Assembly: GCA_910577785.1 (NCBI GenBank)
Contig: CAJTNT010000007.1
Span: 31,505 to 95,504, forward strand
Length of the DNA stretch: 64,000 nt
Source: an uncultured Lachnospiraceae bacterium
Lineage (GTDB): Bacteria; Bacillota; Clostridia; Lachnospirales; Lachnospiraceae
Reading direction: 5' to 3'
Within the stretch, counting starts at the first letter, position 1. Each line of letters begins with the position of its first letter. Made by a program: the position numbers and the translations under genes. The notes under the pieces were generated by a model that made no database searches, was not told the DNA's origin, and saw only the letters and a list, made by a program, of their open reading frames with translations. Shown one piece after another: positions 32,749 to 41,468 of this stretch.

Positions 32749-34163
32749 AGGGGCTGTCCATACGGTTTAAGATTACCTGCTGGTTTACCGTTGCATTGAT
32801 GCTGGTGGCATTTCTGGCTTATGTGACGGTCTTTTTCGTCAACCATCAGATTATCCAGAAGACGATACGCGACAATCTGGTAGAAACAGTAGAGCACAAT
32901 GTGGATGAGATTGAATATTATGACAGCCTTGACAGCATCGACCTCTACCATGAGACAGATTTTTTCTGCATTTACGGGGAGGGCTATTTGGAAATTGATG
33001 ATGATTTCCTGGATCAGGTCAATGAAGTGTACACGGCTCTGTACCATACGGATATGGCGCTGCTGTATGGGGAAAATCCCATTTCCAGGGAAACGGCGGG
33101 GCTGGGCTTTGTGGACGCCGCCGTGCAGCGGCTGAAGGTGAAGGGGACGGCTTATTATGTCTTTGACCGCAGGCTGGAATTGGAAGGCTTGGAAGGGCTG
33201 TGGCTGCGGGGCGTGGTATCAGAAAAGCAGGGAATCACACAGATGTCAGATGTGATCCGCATTTCCCTGCTGGTGTTGCCGGCTCTGGTGCTGGTCTCTG
33301 CTGTTGGCGGCTATCAGCTTGCCAGGCATATGCTGCGCCCTATCCAGGAAATCTCAGCTTCTGCCGCCCATATCGGCACAGGCAGCGATCTTCAGGAACG
33401 GATTGACCTGGGTGAGGGGAGGGATGAGCTGCACCAGCTTGCGGACAGCTTCAATGGGATGTTCCAGCGGCTGGAGGAAGCCTTTGAGGCAGAGCGGCAG
33501 TTTGCTTCGGACGCCTCCCATGAGCTGAGGACGCCAGTGTCAGTGATAACAGCACAATGCGAATTTTCCCTGGAGCAGCGGCGGACAGCGGAGGAATATG
33601 AGCAGGCGCTGCGGACAATCCAGCGGCAGGGCGGGAAGATGGCGAGGCTTATCCACGATATGCTGGACTTTACCCGCCTGGAGCGGCGGGCGGACAGCTA
33701 TGCCATGGAAGAGGTGGATTTGGCAGGACTGGTGCGTTCTGTCTGTGAGGATTTGGCGCTTATCCAGGAACGGGGGATCCGGCTGCGCTGTGAAGTGGAG
33801 GGGGAAGCTATGTTTTATGGAAATTGCCAGCTTCTGTCAAGGATGCTGGTAAACCTGGTCAGCAATGCTTATCGGTATGGGAAGGAAGGGGGGCATATCC
33901 TGGTCAGGCTGCAAGGCGGTGAACAGGGGCTGGAGCTTTCGGTGGCAGACGATGGGATTGGGATTGCGCCGGAGGAACAGGGGAAGATTTTCAAACGATT
34001 TTATCAGGCGGATCATTCCCGGACAGGGGCTGGCACAGGGCTGGGGCTGTCGATGGTATCTGAAATCGTGCGCTTCCATGGGGGCAGGGTATCCGTGGAA
34101 AGCGTATTGGGGCAGGGGAGCTGCTTTGTGGTTTGTCTGCCGGGGCATGTGAGATGTGAATGA
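32745..34163 (+). CDS. Membrane sensor histidine kinase
   Basis: 472 residues, cognate of the preceding regulator. Two membrane segments (about 8-30 and 168-190) flank an extracytoplasmic acidic sensor domain. HAMP follows (about 190-245, MLRPIQEISASAAHIG), then HisKA with H259 in FASDASHELRTPVSVI. The ATPase domain (about 350-470) has NLVSNAYRYG, VADDGIGIAPEEQGKIF and GTGLGLSMVSEIV. Start ATG 32745 overlaps the regulator stop. Confidence 0.96.
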   Translation: MKGLSIRFKITCWFTVALMLVAFLAYVTVFFVNHQIIQKTIRDNLVETVEHNVDEIEYYDSLDSIDLYHETDFFCIYGEGYLEIDDDFLDQVNEVYTALYHTDMALLYGENPISRETAGLGFVDAAVQRLKVKGTAYYVFDRRLELEGLEGLWLRGVVSEKQGITQMSDVIRISLLVLPALVLVSAVGGYQLARHMLRPIQEISASAAHIGTGSDLQERIDLGEGRDELHQLADSFNGMFQRLEEAFEAERQFASDASHELRTPVSVITAQCEFSLEQRRTAEEYEQALRTIQRQGGKMARLIHDMLDFTRLERRADSYAMEEVDLAGLVRSVCEDLALIQERGIRLRCEVEGEAMFYGNCQLLSRMLVNLVSNAYRYGKEGGHILVRLQGGEQGLELSVADDGIGIAPEEQGKIFKRFYQADHSRTGAGTGLGLSMVSEIVRFHGGRVSVESVLGQGSCFVVCLPGHVRCE

Positions 34164-34315
34164 TAGCCCGCTTCTCCGCGGCCAGTTCCTTACGGTACGG
34201 CCTGGCTCTAATCATACGTTAATGTTTGGCTTATAAAATAAAGCTATGGGCCTTCTGTTGAGGCAATGTAAGGCCTAAGAGAGACAGCATCAGCGACATG
34301 GAAAGGAGATTCGTT

Positions 34316-35617
34316 TTGGAGAAAAGGAGAGAACCGTTCAGATTTTCCAGGAGAGCCGCCATCATCGCAGCCAGCCTGGCATTTGCCGTAATTGTACTGG
34401 CGGCGGCAATCGTTTTTTCGACGTCGGCCATTGCCAGGAAGAGCGCGATTGGCGAGGAAAAGGCTGAGAATTTTGCATTTGCAGATTTGGGGATGGATCC
34501 TCTTTCGGCAGAAGGCGTACGGACGGAATTTGGTTTTGAGCAGGGGCAGTTTGTGTATAAGGTGTATTTTACGGCAGATGGCACGGAGTATGAATATTGG
34601 ATTAAGGCTTCGGATGGCTCTGTGGTGAAAAAGGGGATGGATCTTGTGGCAAAGGGGGAAAGCTTAGAGAAAGAGACGTCTTCGATTACTTTGGAGAGCG
34701 CCAAGGAGGCTGCGCTGTCAGATGCCGGAGTAGAGCGTTCAGAAGCAGTTTTTACAAAAGCAAAATTAGAGGCGGCAGATGCAGGCTCTGTGTATGATAT
34801 TGAATTCCATACCAGCAATGCAACATATGAATATGAAATTTTGGAGCATACCGGCGCTATTTACAGTAAGAGCAAAAAAGCCTACCTGGCAGACGGTACG
34901 GGCGACCCAGGCCAAAAGGCGCAGGCAGAGGAGCCTGGCGGCGCCAATACCGCAGAGAAAAACAGACAGGGAAACAGTATGGCGGATGGTACGGGAAGTT
35001 TGGAAAAAGAGATGCAGGGGAATACGGCGGCGGGTGGAACAGAAGTTTCTGGAACAGATGTGCAGGGAGGCGCTGTGGCAGAGGCTTCCGCCGGAACCGC
35101 ACAGGCAGAGGAGCCTGGCGATGGACAAATCAGCCTGGAAAAGGCCAAAGGGATTGTGCTTGCTGACGCAGGGCTCGCAAATGGCGATGTTACTTTCACT
35201 AAGGCAAAGTTGGATTATGAGGATGGGATTGCGGTATACGATATTGAGTTTTATACAGCAGCCTATGAGTATGAATATGAAGTAAATGCATCGACAGGAG
35301 GAATACGCAGCAAGGACAAAGAGATTTTGGAGGATAGGGAGAATGAGCATCCCGAAGCTGCAGAGCATACCGGAGCTGCAGAAAATCCCGGGAATGCCGT
35401 TTCGGAAATCAGCGTAGATCAGGCAAAATATATTGCTGCCAGTCACGCAGGATTCACTGTTTCTGATGTTGATTTTTCAAAAGTCAAGCTGGAAAAAGAC
35501 GATGGGATGGTTATTTATGAGATTGAATTTTATCGGAACGGCATTGAATATGAATATGAAATCAATGCGATAACTGGTGAAATATTAAAATACGATTCGG
35601 AACAGGAAGAGCAATAG
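34316..35617 (+). CDS. Membrane-anchored protein with repeated PepSY domains
   Basis: About 433 residues from TTG 34316, which has AAAGGAG seven bases upstream; an ATG at 34298 gives 439 residues but has a poor ribosome site. One membrane anchor (about 13-37). Then four PepSY-like units, each with an alpha-helix and YDIEF-type strands: about 45-115, 120-190, 275-340 and 370-433. The last three share SLEKAKGIVLADAG-like helices and YEYEI-N-TG hairpins. A low-complexity Gly/Ala/Glu linker (about 195-270) with repeats of AQAEEPG separates the second and third units. PepSY proteins commonly bind proteins or peptides or inhibit proteases. Here it is probably a signal partner of the adjacent two-component system. 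Confidence 0.85.
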   Translation: MEKRREPFRFSRRAAIIAASLAFAVIVLAAAIVFSTSAIARKSAIGEEKAENFAFADLGMDPLSAEGVRTEFGFEQGQFVYKVYFTADGTEYEYWIKASDGSVVKKGMDLVAKGESLEKETSSITLESAKEAALSDAGVERSEAVFTKAKLEAADAGSVYDIEFHTSNATYEYEILEHTGAIYSKSKKAYLADGTGDPGQKAQAEEPGGANTAEKNRQGNSMADGTGSLEKEMQGNTAAGGTEVSGTDVQGGAVAEASAGTAQAEEPGDGQISLEKAKGIVLADAGLANGDVTFTKAKLDYEDGIAVYDIEFYTAAYEYEYEVNASTGGIRSKDKEILEDRENEHPEAAEHTGAAENPGNAVSEISVDQAKYIAASHAGFTVSDVDFSKVKLEKDDGMVIYEIEFYRNGIEYEYEINAITGEILKYDSEQEEQ

Positions 35618-35705
35618 CAGAACGGAAAGAGGAATCGCCACAAGTAGAGGAAGAATTGCCCGGATGGTAAGAGGAATCAGCAGAATTGGAAGGCCGCTGC
35701 ACACA

Positions 35706-35745
35706 GGGAATCGGTACAGAATAGGGAGATTTTGTACCGGTTCCC
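35706..35745. other. Stem-loop between the PepSY and lacI genes
   Basis: GGGAATCGGTACA (35706-35718) pairs with TGTACCGGTTCCC (35733-35745), one G-U pair. An outer GGCCGC/GCGGCC pairing extends it. It sits between convergent genes but lacks a T tract on either side. Confidence 0.5.
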
Positions 35746-35760
35746 CTGGATGCCGCGGCC

Positions 35761-36804
35761 TTAAAACGTGCCTGTTGTGCGGGGAGTGATTTCCTGGCAG
35801 CTGTCACGTATGACCAGCGAATGCGGCACAATGATTTTGGTGGCCATCAGGTTCGGGTTTTCTATATGGTTGATCAGCTGGGAAGCCGCTTCGATCCCCA
35901 GCTGGTGGGAATTGATGTCCATGGAGGTCAGCTGCGGGGAAGTAATCCGCGCAAACAGGGAGTTGTTGAAGGAGACGATCGACAGATCCCCGGGGATGGC
36001 AATCTCTTCCTGTGCGCAGATCCTCTCCAAAGAGACAGCCAGGATATCGTCGCTGGCTACGACGGCCGTAGGGCGGTTTTCCTGGTTTAAAAGCGCATGA
36101 AGGGCGGCATTGTCGTCAAAGGAAAGCTGCTCTACTTCAATGCAGTACGCAGGGTTCAGGGGCACGCCATGTTCCGCCAGAGCCTGCTGGTACCCGCTGC
36201 GGCGTTCCGCGGAAAAAAGCATCATACAATCGCTCCCCACATAAGCGATTCTGCGGTGTCCCAGGGAATACAGGTACTCGGTAGCCTCTTTGCCGGCCAG
36301 GAGGTTGTCATTATCAATATAAATCGTCTGGTTTGCAAATTGCTTGGCCTTTCCGATCAGCACATACAGCAGCCCTTCATTGTAAAGGTAATCAATAATA
36401 GGGTCATCCTGCTTTGAATAAAGGACAATAAAGCCTCCCATCCGCTCATCTCTCACTAATGTCTGGATGGCTCCTAAAATCTCATCCTCGTCCTGCCCGG
36501 TGATCACGGTGCTGACAAATTTGCGCCCATTGCAGAATTGGCTGACCCCACGGACGGCTTCCAGGTAAAAGGCATTTTCGTAAACATCACGGGAAGACGG
36601 GGGGAGGATAATGCCGATAAGCTGGGCGTTTTGCCCGGCCTGGGGATTGGTATGGGGGGGCGCCTCATATCCTAGCTGCGTCATGGCACGGCGGACTTTC
36701 TCTTTCGTGTCTTTGCTGATGGAAGGATGGTCTTTGCAAGTCCTTGAGACGGTAGAAGGGGATACCCCCGCCAATGCAGCCACATCCCTAATTGTAACAG
36801 CCAT
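35761..36804 (-). CDS. LacI-family transcriptional regulator, probably of maltose genes
   Basis: 347 residues, ATG 36804 after AAGGAG. The N-terminal helix-turn-helix (VTIRDVAALAGVSPSTVSRT) and hinge are typical. The sugar-binding domain (about 65-340) contains the common LacI segments GFIVLYS, YIDNDNLLAGKEATEYL, GHRRIAYVG and PTAVVASDDILAVSL. Divergent from the EIIACB permease, with a palindromic spacer between them, which suggests it represses the permease and itself. The resemblance to MalR is by context and general similarity. Confidence 0.9.
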   Translation of the reverse strand: MAVTIRDVAALAGVSPSTVSRTCKDHPSISKDTKEKVRRAMTQLGYEAPPHTNPQAGQNAQLIGIILPPSSRDVYENAFYLEAVRGVSQFCNGRKFVSTVITGQDEDEILGAIQTLVRDERMGGFIVLYSKQDDPIIDYLYNEGLLYVLIGKAKQFANQTIYIDNDNLLAGKEATEYLYSLGHRRIAYVGSDCMMLFSAERRSGYQQALAEHGVPLNPAYCIEVEQLSFDDNAALHALLNQENRPTAVVASDDILAVSLERICAQEEIAIPGDLSIVSFNNSLFARITSPQLTSMDINSHQLGIEAASQLINHIENPNLMATKIIVPHSLVIRDSCQEITPRTTGTF

Positions 36805-37025
36805 AATATATGCTCCTTAAAAATTATTTCAGGACTGTCCCCGATGATGAGGCCGGAACAGCCATACAATTTCATTATAAATAGGCCGGTGGAAAAAGTC
36901 AATCCATTTGCATGTCCGTTGCCATTTTGCATAAAATAGTAGGAAGAAAATTATGCAAAATGTAGAAAATACCGTGAAATGCAAAGGAGTGGTTGTAATT
37001 TCCCGTCAAATATTGTATAGTTGTG

Positions 37026-37055
37026 TTGCGTAAAAATAAGCGCAATATTACGCAA
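37026..37055. promoter_or_regulatory. Candidate operator between lacI and the PTS gene
   Basis: TTGCGTAA (37026-37033) and TTACGCAA (37048-37055) form an 8-bp inverted repeat spaced by 14 bases. A related half-site run, TGCATAATATTGCATAA, follows at about 37071-37087. The 444-base divergent spacer is otherwise A+T-rich, and I could not place a convincing promoter. Confidence 0.45.
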
Positions 37056-37248
37056 TTATAAAAGTGCAGTTGCATAATATTGCATAAGGGAACGAAACGG
37101 CAGTGGCAACTCCCCAAAGGGTGTGTTTTCACAGAGTATGCAGGTCAGTGTATTTCAGAGCCGTAAATAGTAACCCAAATAATTCAAATTACGTAACGGC
37201 CAAGGCGTAGGAACGTTACAGAATTACTTTAGAAATGGAGGGAATCTT

Positions 37249-39531
37249 ATGGGAAGTAAAGCAAAAGACAGCAATCAGATTGTAATTATGGCTCCGTTAT
37301 CTGGGAAAATTGTTGCATTGGAACAAGTCCCAGACCCCGTATTTTCGGAAAAGGCATTGGGGGATGGAATTGCCATCCTGCCAGAAGACGGTAAGATTTA
37401 TAGCCCTGTCAATGGAGAGATTGCATCTGTTGCGGCAACAAAGCATGCATACGGCTTTCAATCTGAAGATGGCGTGGATGTATTGGTGCATGTTGGCTTG
37501 GAAACGGTAGGCCTGCAGGGAGAAGGGTTTACCGTGCATAAGCAGGAGGGGGATAAGGTAAAAATAGGGGACTTGGTGGCCGAGGCCGATTTGGAATTTA
37601 TCAAAAACAAAGGCTTGAACCTTGTCACGCCCGTACTTCTGTGCGACGGCGTCGATGAACTGCAGATGGAAGCCGCTGCAGGCAGGGTAGAGGCTGGCAA
37701 GGACGCCGTGCTTTTCCTTTCTGCTGCGGGCGCAGAAGGTTCTGAAGCCGAAAACGGCGCTGTTAGAGGAACGGCTGGTTCCGCTGCCGGAAGCAGTGCC
37801 AAAGGAACGTCAGCTTCCGCTGCCGGAAACAGTGCCAAAGGAACGTCAGGCAAGGGAGCCCCTGCCCAGCCAGCGCCGAAGAAAAAGCTAATTAATTTTG
37901 ATTTTCTGCAGAAATTAGGAAAAGTACTGATGACAGTAATTGCCGTTATGCCTGCGGCTGGCTTGATGCTCAGTATCGGGAAGCTGATACAGATTGCCGG
38001 CGGGGACATCAGCTGGATCCTTCTGGTGGGCAGCACCATGGAGAACATCGGCTGGGCCATTATCAATAACCTGCATATCCTATTTGCGGCAGCCATCGGA
38101 GGCTCTTGGGCAAAGGAGCGGGCAGGCGGCGCATTTGCGGCAATTATTGCATTTATTCTGATTAACTGCATTACAGGCGCAGCCTTTGGCGTAACCAGCG
38201 ATATGCTGAATGAGCCAGGGGCAGTCGTCCATTCCTTCTTCGGCCAGGAAATGCTGGTGGAGAATTACTTTACCTCCGTGCTGGGCGCCCCGGCCTTGAA
38301 TATGGGCGTGTTTGTGGGGATTATCGCCGGTTTTGTGGGCGGCGTGGTGTACAATAAATTCTACAATTTCCGCAAGCTGCCAGACGCCCTCTCCTTCTTC
38401 AATGGGAAGCGTTTTGTGCCTCTGGCTGTAATTGCCTACTCCACAGTGATTTCCCTGGTGATGGCAACCGTATGGCCTATGGTGCAGACAGGCATCAATA
38501 TGTTCGGCGTATGGATTGCCAATTCCTCATCCTCCTCGCCGATTTTGGCGCCGTTTATCTATGGGACACTTGAGCGTCTGCTGCTGCCGTTCGGACTGCA
38601 CCATATGCTTACCATTCCCATGAATTACACCTCATTTGGCGGCACCTACTTAATCCAGACCGGAATCAATGCTGGCTCCGAAGTGTTTGGGCAGGATCCC
38701 TTGTGGCTGGCATGGGTAACCGATCTGATTAACTTCAAGGACGCCGGGGATATGGCCTCTTACAGTAGCTTGCTGACAACGGTTACCCCAGCCCGTTTCA
38801 AGGTGGGGCAGATGATTGGCGCCACAGGCTTGCTGATGGGGATTGCCCTTGCTATGTACCGCCGTGTGGACAAAGACAAGAAAAAGAACTACCGCTCAAT
38901 GATTTTTTCTACCGTACTGGCTGTATTTTTGACAGGCGTGACGGAGCCGCTGGAGTTTATGTTCATGTTCTGCGCCCTGCCCCTGTATGTCATCTATGCC
39001 ATCCTCCAGGGCTGTGCGTTTGCCATGGCGGGCATTGTCGACCTGAGGCTGCATTCCTTCGGAAACCTGGAATTCCTCACCCGTGTGCCAATGTCCCTGA
39101 AAGCTGGCCTGGGCGCTGACATTATCCACTTTATCCTATGCTGCGTGGCATTCTTTGCCATCGGTTACGCCGTTGCTTATTTTATGATTGGCAAATTTAA
39201 ATTTGCCACCCCTGGCCGCCTGGGCAATTATACGGATGAAAATGAAGACGAGGGCGGTACGCCAGCCGCTTCCTCCGCAGGTGGAACTGGGAATGCAAAC
39301 AGCCAGCCAGAACGGATTATCGCCCTTCTGGGAGGCCGTGGGAACATTACGCTTGTTGACGCCTGCATGACTAGGCTGCGCGTAACTGTCAAAGATCCCG
39401 CCCTGGTAGCCGACACGGCCGCCTGGAAGGCAGAGGGGGCTATGGGGCTGGTCAAAAAAGACAATGGCATTCAGGCAATCTATGGGCCGAAGGCGGATGT
39501 ATTGAAATCGGATATTAATGATATTCTTTAG
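37249..39531 (+). CDS. PTS permease EIIA-EIIC-EIIB, glucose/maltose family
   Basis: Imports and phosphorylates a glucoside, probably maltose, using PEP through HPr. 760 residues from ATG 37249 (ribosome site GGAGGGAATC). Order A-C-B: EIIA(Glc)-like domain (about 8-160) with phospho-His H81 in VLVHVGLETV; an Ala/Ser/Gly linker (about 165-210) with near-repeats of AAGSSAKGTS; a ten-helix EIIC (about 220-640) with PLEFMFMFCALPLYVIYA; EIIB (about 680-760) with phospho-Cys C706 in DACMTRLRV. Divergent LacI regulator and downstream 4-alpha-glucanotransferase support maltose or maltodextrin use. Confidence 0.93.
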   Translation: MGSKAKDSNQIVIMAPLSGKIVALEQVPDPVFSEKALGDGIAILPEDGKIYSPVNGEIASVAATKHAYGFQSEDGVDVLVHVGLETVGLQGEGFTVHKQEGDKVKIGDLVAEADLEFIKNKGLNLVTPVLLCDGVDELQMEAAAGRVEAGKDAVLFLSAAGAEGSEAENGAVRGTAGSAAGSSAKGTSASAAGNSAKGTSGKGAPAQPAPKKKLINFDFLQKLGKVLMTVIAVMPAAGLMLSIGKLIQIAGGDISWILLVGSTMENIGWAIINNLHILFAAAIGGSWAKERAGGAFAAIIAFILINCITGAAFGVTSDMLNEPGAVVHSFFGQEMLVENYFTSVLGAPALNMGVFVGIIAGFVGGVVYNKFYNFRKLPDALSFFNGKRFVPLAVIAYSTVISLVMATVWPMVQTGINMFGVWIANSSSSSPILAPFIYGTLERLLLPFGLHHMLTIPMNYTSFGGTYLIQTGINAGSEVFGQDPLWLAWVTDLINFKDAGDMASYSSLLTTVTPARFKVGQMIGATGLLMGIALAMYRRVDKDKKKNYRSMIFSTVLAVFLTGVTEPLEFMFMFCALPLYVIYAILQGCAFAMAGIVDLRLHSFGNLEFLTRVPMSLKAGLGADIIHFILCCVAFFAIGYAVAYFMIGKFKFATPGRLGNYTDENEDEGGTPAASSAGGTGNANSQPERIIALLGGRGNITLVDACMTRLRVTVKDPALVADTAAWKAEGAMGLVKKDNGIQAIYGPKADVLKSDINDIL

Positions 39532-39675
39532 GCGCTTACGGAAGATTGCAGAAGGCGGGCAGGCAGAGGGGAAGCATAATTTAGAAAGGGATTAGCGTAA
39601 GTAAATATGCAAAGGGATGCTATTCATGCGGAGGGGGGCTGCGGGAAGTGTGGCATAACGGAGCGCTGCGGAATT

Positions 39676-39790
39676 GGGGAGGCCGCAACAGAAACGCGCT
39701 CCCGCTCCGATCGGGACGTAGCAGTACTAAGCTCGAAAACACCTCGCTAAGTACTGACGTCCCTTTAGGGTTTCTTTATGCGGCCTCCCC
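39676..39790. repeat. 115-bp palindromic element
   Basis: Nested inverted repeats: GGGGAGGCCGCA (39676-39687) with TGCGGCCTCCCC (39779-39790); AGAAAC with GTTTCT (39690-39695/39770-39775); GGGACGT with ACGTCCC (39713-39719/39757-39763); AGTACT with AGTACT (39723-39728/39750-39755). This would fold as one long hairpin. No gene lies in it. It may be a MITE or a structured RNA. The flanks to 39900 show only weaker extension of the pairing. Confidence 0.75.
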
Positions 39791-39904
39791 ACTTCCTCCA
39801 CTGCGTCCTGAAGTCCGCTGCGTTCCCTTGCAGGAAGGTATGCTCTCTATTCCGTGAGCAGTATGCGTACAGTGCTTAGAGAAGCCAGAAAGGAGCAGTA
39901 CAGA

Positions 39905-40993
39905 ATGAAATTACTGACCTTGAATACTCACAGCCTTTTGGAGAAAAACTATCTTCAGAAGCTGGATCAATTTGTGGATACCATCATAAAAGAACAGCCT
40001 GATATCTTGTCCCTGCAGGAGGTCAACCAGTCCATAACGGCCCCGCTTGCTGGAAAAGCCCTTCTGAGGGGCTGGCATCCTTGCCAGTTCCAAGAATTAT
40101 CTTCTGTCGGAACGTCTGTTTCCGTACACGGGGAAACCCACGGCTATTCCACTGCCGATGGGGATAATGTACCGTCTGCTTCCGTGTGCAGGGAAACCCA
40201 AGAAGGGCAAGTATCCATTCCTATACGTGAGGATAACCATGCGGCACAAGTGGCATCCCGCCTGTGGCAGGCTGGGATTCCATGCTCCTGGACATGGGTT
40301 CCCGCCAAAATCGGTTATGATAAATACGACGAAGGCTTGGCATTCCTGTGCCTGAACCGAAAGATCCATACAGCAGAATCCCTATTTATAAGTAACTGCA
40401 GGGATTATGGCAACTGGAAGACGCGCAAAGCTCTTGGCATCCAGGTGGAAGGCCTTTCTCATTGGTTTTACGCTGTCCACATGGGCTGGTGGCAGGATGA
40501 GGAAGAGCCATTTGCCCAACAATGGCTCCGCCTGCAGTCCGCCCTCCAGCACAAAAAACAGGAATCAGCAGTCTGGCTCATGGGCGATTTCAACAGCCCT
40601 TCTGAATTCCGTGCGCAAGGCTATGACTGCATCCAAAACGCAGGGTGGCTGGACACCTACTGCCTGGCAGAAAAAAAAGACGGCGGCATCACAGTAGAAG
40701 GCTGCATAGACGGCTGGCGCCCCGTACAGGAGACAGCCTCCCAGAACCGGCAAGAATTACAAGAAGAGCAACAGAAGCCAGCACCCCCAGAAAAACAAAA
40801 TACGCAAGAAATAAAAGAAGCCCAAGGTTTGCAGAAAGTGAAAGAATGCAAAGAAATCCCAGACGGAATGCGAATGGATCATATCTGGTGCAGCAGAAAT
40901 ATACAGATTAAAAATTCCCAGGTTCTATTCAATGGAAAAAATGGCGGCATAGTTTCCGATCACTACGGAGTCTTAGTAGAAGCAGTGATATAA
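39905..40993 (+). CDS. Endonuclease/exonuclease/phosphatase-family protein
   Basis: DNase I-like fold hydrolase, cytosolic, substrate unknown. ATG 39905 (MKLLTLNTHSLLEKNYLQKL) after GAAAGGAG gives 362 residues. Family motifs: LTLNTHS, ILSLQEVNQ (metal-binding Glu), the GDFNSP active-site loop and the C-terminal SDHYGVLVE His. An insert (about residues 65-115) contains a 27-base direct repeat type GTCTG(T/C)TTCCGT. A second charged low-complexity insert (about 285-325, Gln/Glu/Lys-rich) precedes the last strand. Lies between PTS and malQ; a role in sugar-phosphate or phosphodiester metabolism is possible, not shown. Confidence 0.85.
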   Translation: MKLLTLNTHSLLEKNYLQKLDQFVDTIIKEQPDILSLQEVNQSITAPLAGKALLRGWHPCQFQELSSVGTSVSVHGETHGYSTADGDNVPSASVCRETQEGQVSIPIREDNHAAQVASRLWQAGIPCSWTWVPAKIGYDKYDEGLAFLCLNRKIHTAESLFISNCRDYGNWKTRKALGIQVEGLSHWFYAVHMGWWQDEEEPFAQQWLRLQSALQHKKQESAVWLMGDFNSPSEFRAQGYDCIQNAGWLDTYCLAEKKDGGITVEGCIDGWRPVQETASQNRQELQEEQQKPAPPEKQNTQEIKEAQGLQKVKECKEIPDGMRMDHIWCSRNIQIKNSQVLFNGKNGGIVSDHYGVLVEAVI

Positions 40994-41105
40994 CAGATTA
41001 TTTACATTAATCCTTCATGGCAGACAGAGATACAAGGCATCACCGAAATCAGATTATTTACATTAATCCTTCATGGCAGACAGAGATACAAGGCGCCGCC
41101 GAAAT
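40994..41105. repeat. 56-bp near-perfect tandem duplication
   Basis: Copy 1 at 40994-41049 and copy 2 at 41050-41105 begin CAGATTATTTACATTAATCC and differ at only a few positions near the end (GGCATCACC versus GGCGCCGCC). It starts right after the preceding stop codon. Confidence 0.85.
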
Positions 41106-41139
41106 ATGGAGCCCACAACGGAACTGTGCGTGGCCAATG

Positions 41140-41358
41140 ACAGCAGCTTTGGGTGCGGCATCCCCCTAAGCAGACAATTCAGGGGCGGTTTTAGCATAGG
41201 GGAAATCCAGCGCTTAGGGAGGCCTGCACGCGAAGGCTTTCCTGAGCGTGCAACGTACCACGTTCCATATCCTATCGGTACCATGCCTCCCTTAGCGATT
41301 AGTTCCCCGGAGCGTTGCCCCGTCTGCGTGGGGGATGCCGCACCCGAAGCAGCGTCCG
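41140..41358. mobile_element. MITE-like element, copy B
   Basis: About 219 bases with terminal inverted repeats: GGGTGCGGCATCCCCC(TAAGCAGAC) at 41151-41175 and, on the opposite strand, GGGTGCGGCATCCCCC(ACGCAGAC) ending near 41326. The match extends outward to about 35 bases (CAGCAGCTTT against CGCTGCTTCG). The body matches copy A at 6974-7262 in inverse orientation and lacks a transposase, as expected for a non-autonomous element. The open frame that runs through it into malQ is not a real gene extension. Confidence 0.75.
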
Positions 41359-41468
41359 AGAAAAAGAATCCCTATGCGGGGGAAAGCCCTCCCCTATGCG
41401 GGAAAAGCCCCCTCCCGCATCTTCACACCCACAATCACATCACACCCCCAGAAAGGAGCACCCCCCTT

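Noticed and set aside
41073..41468. In-frame extension upstream of malQ
   Set aside because: It runs through a tandem duplication and a MITE-like element; GH77 proteins begin at the ATG 41469, which has a good ribosome site.
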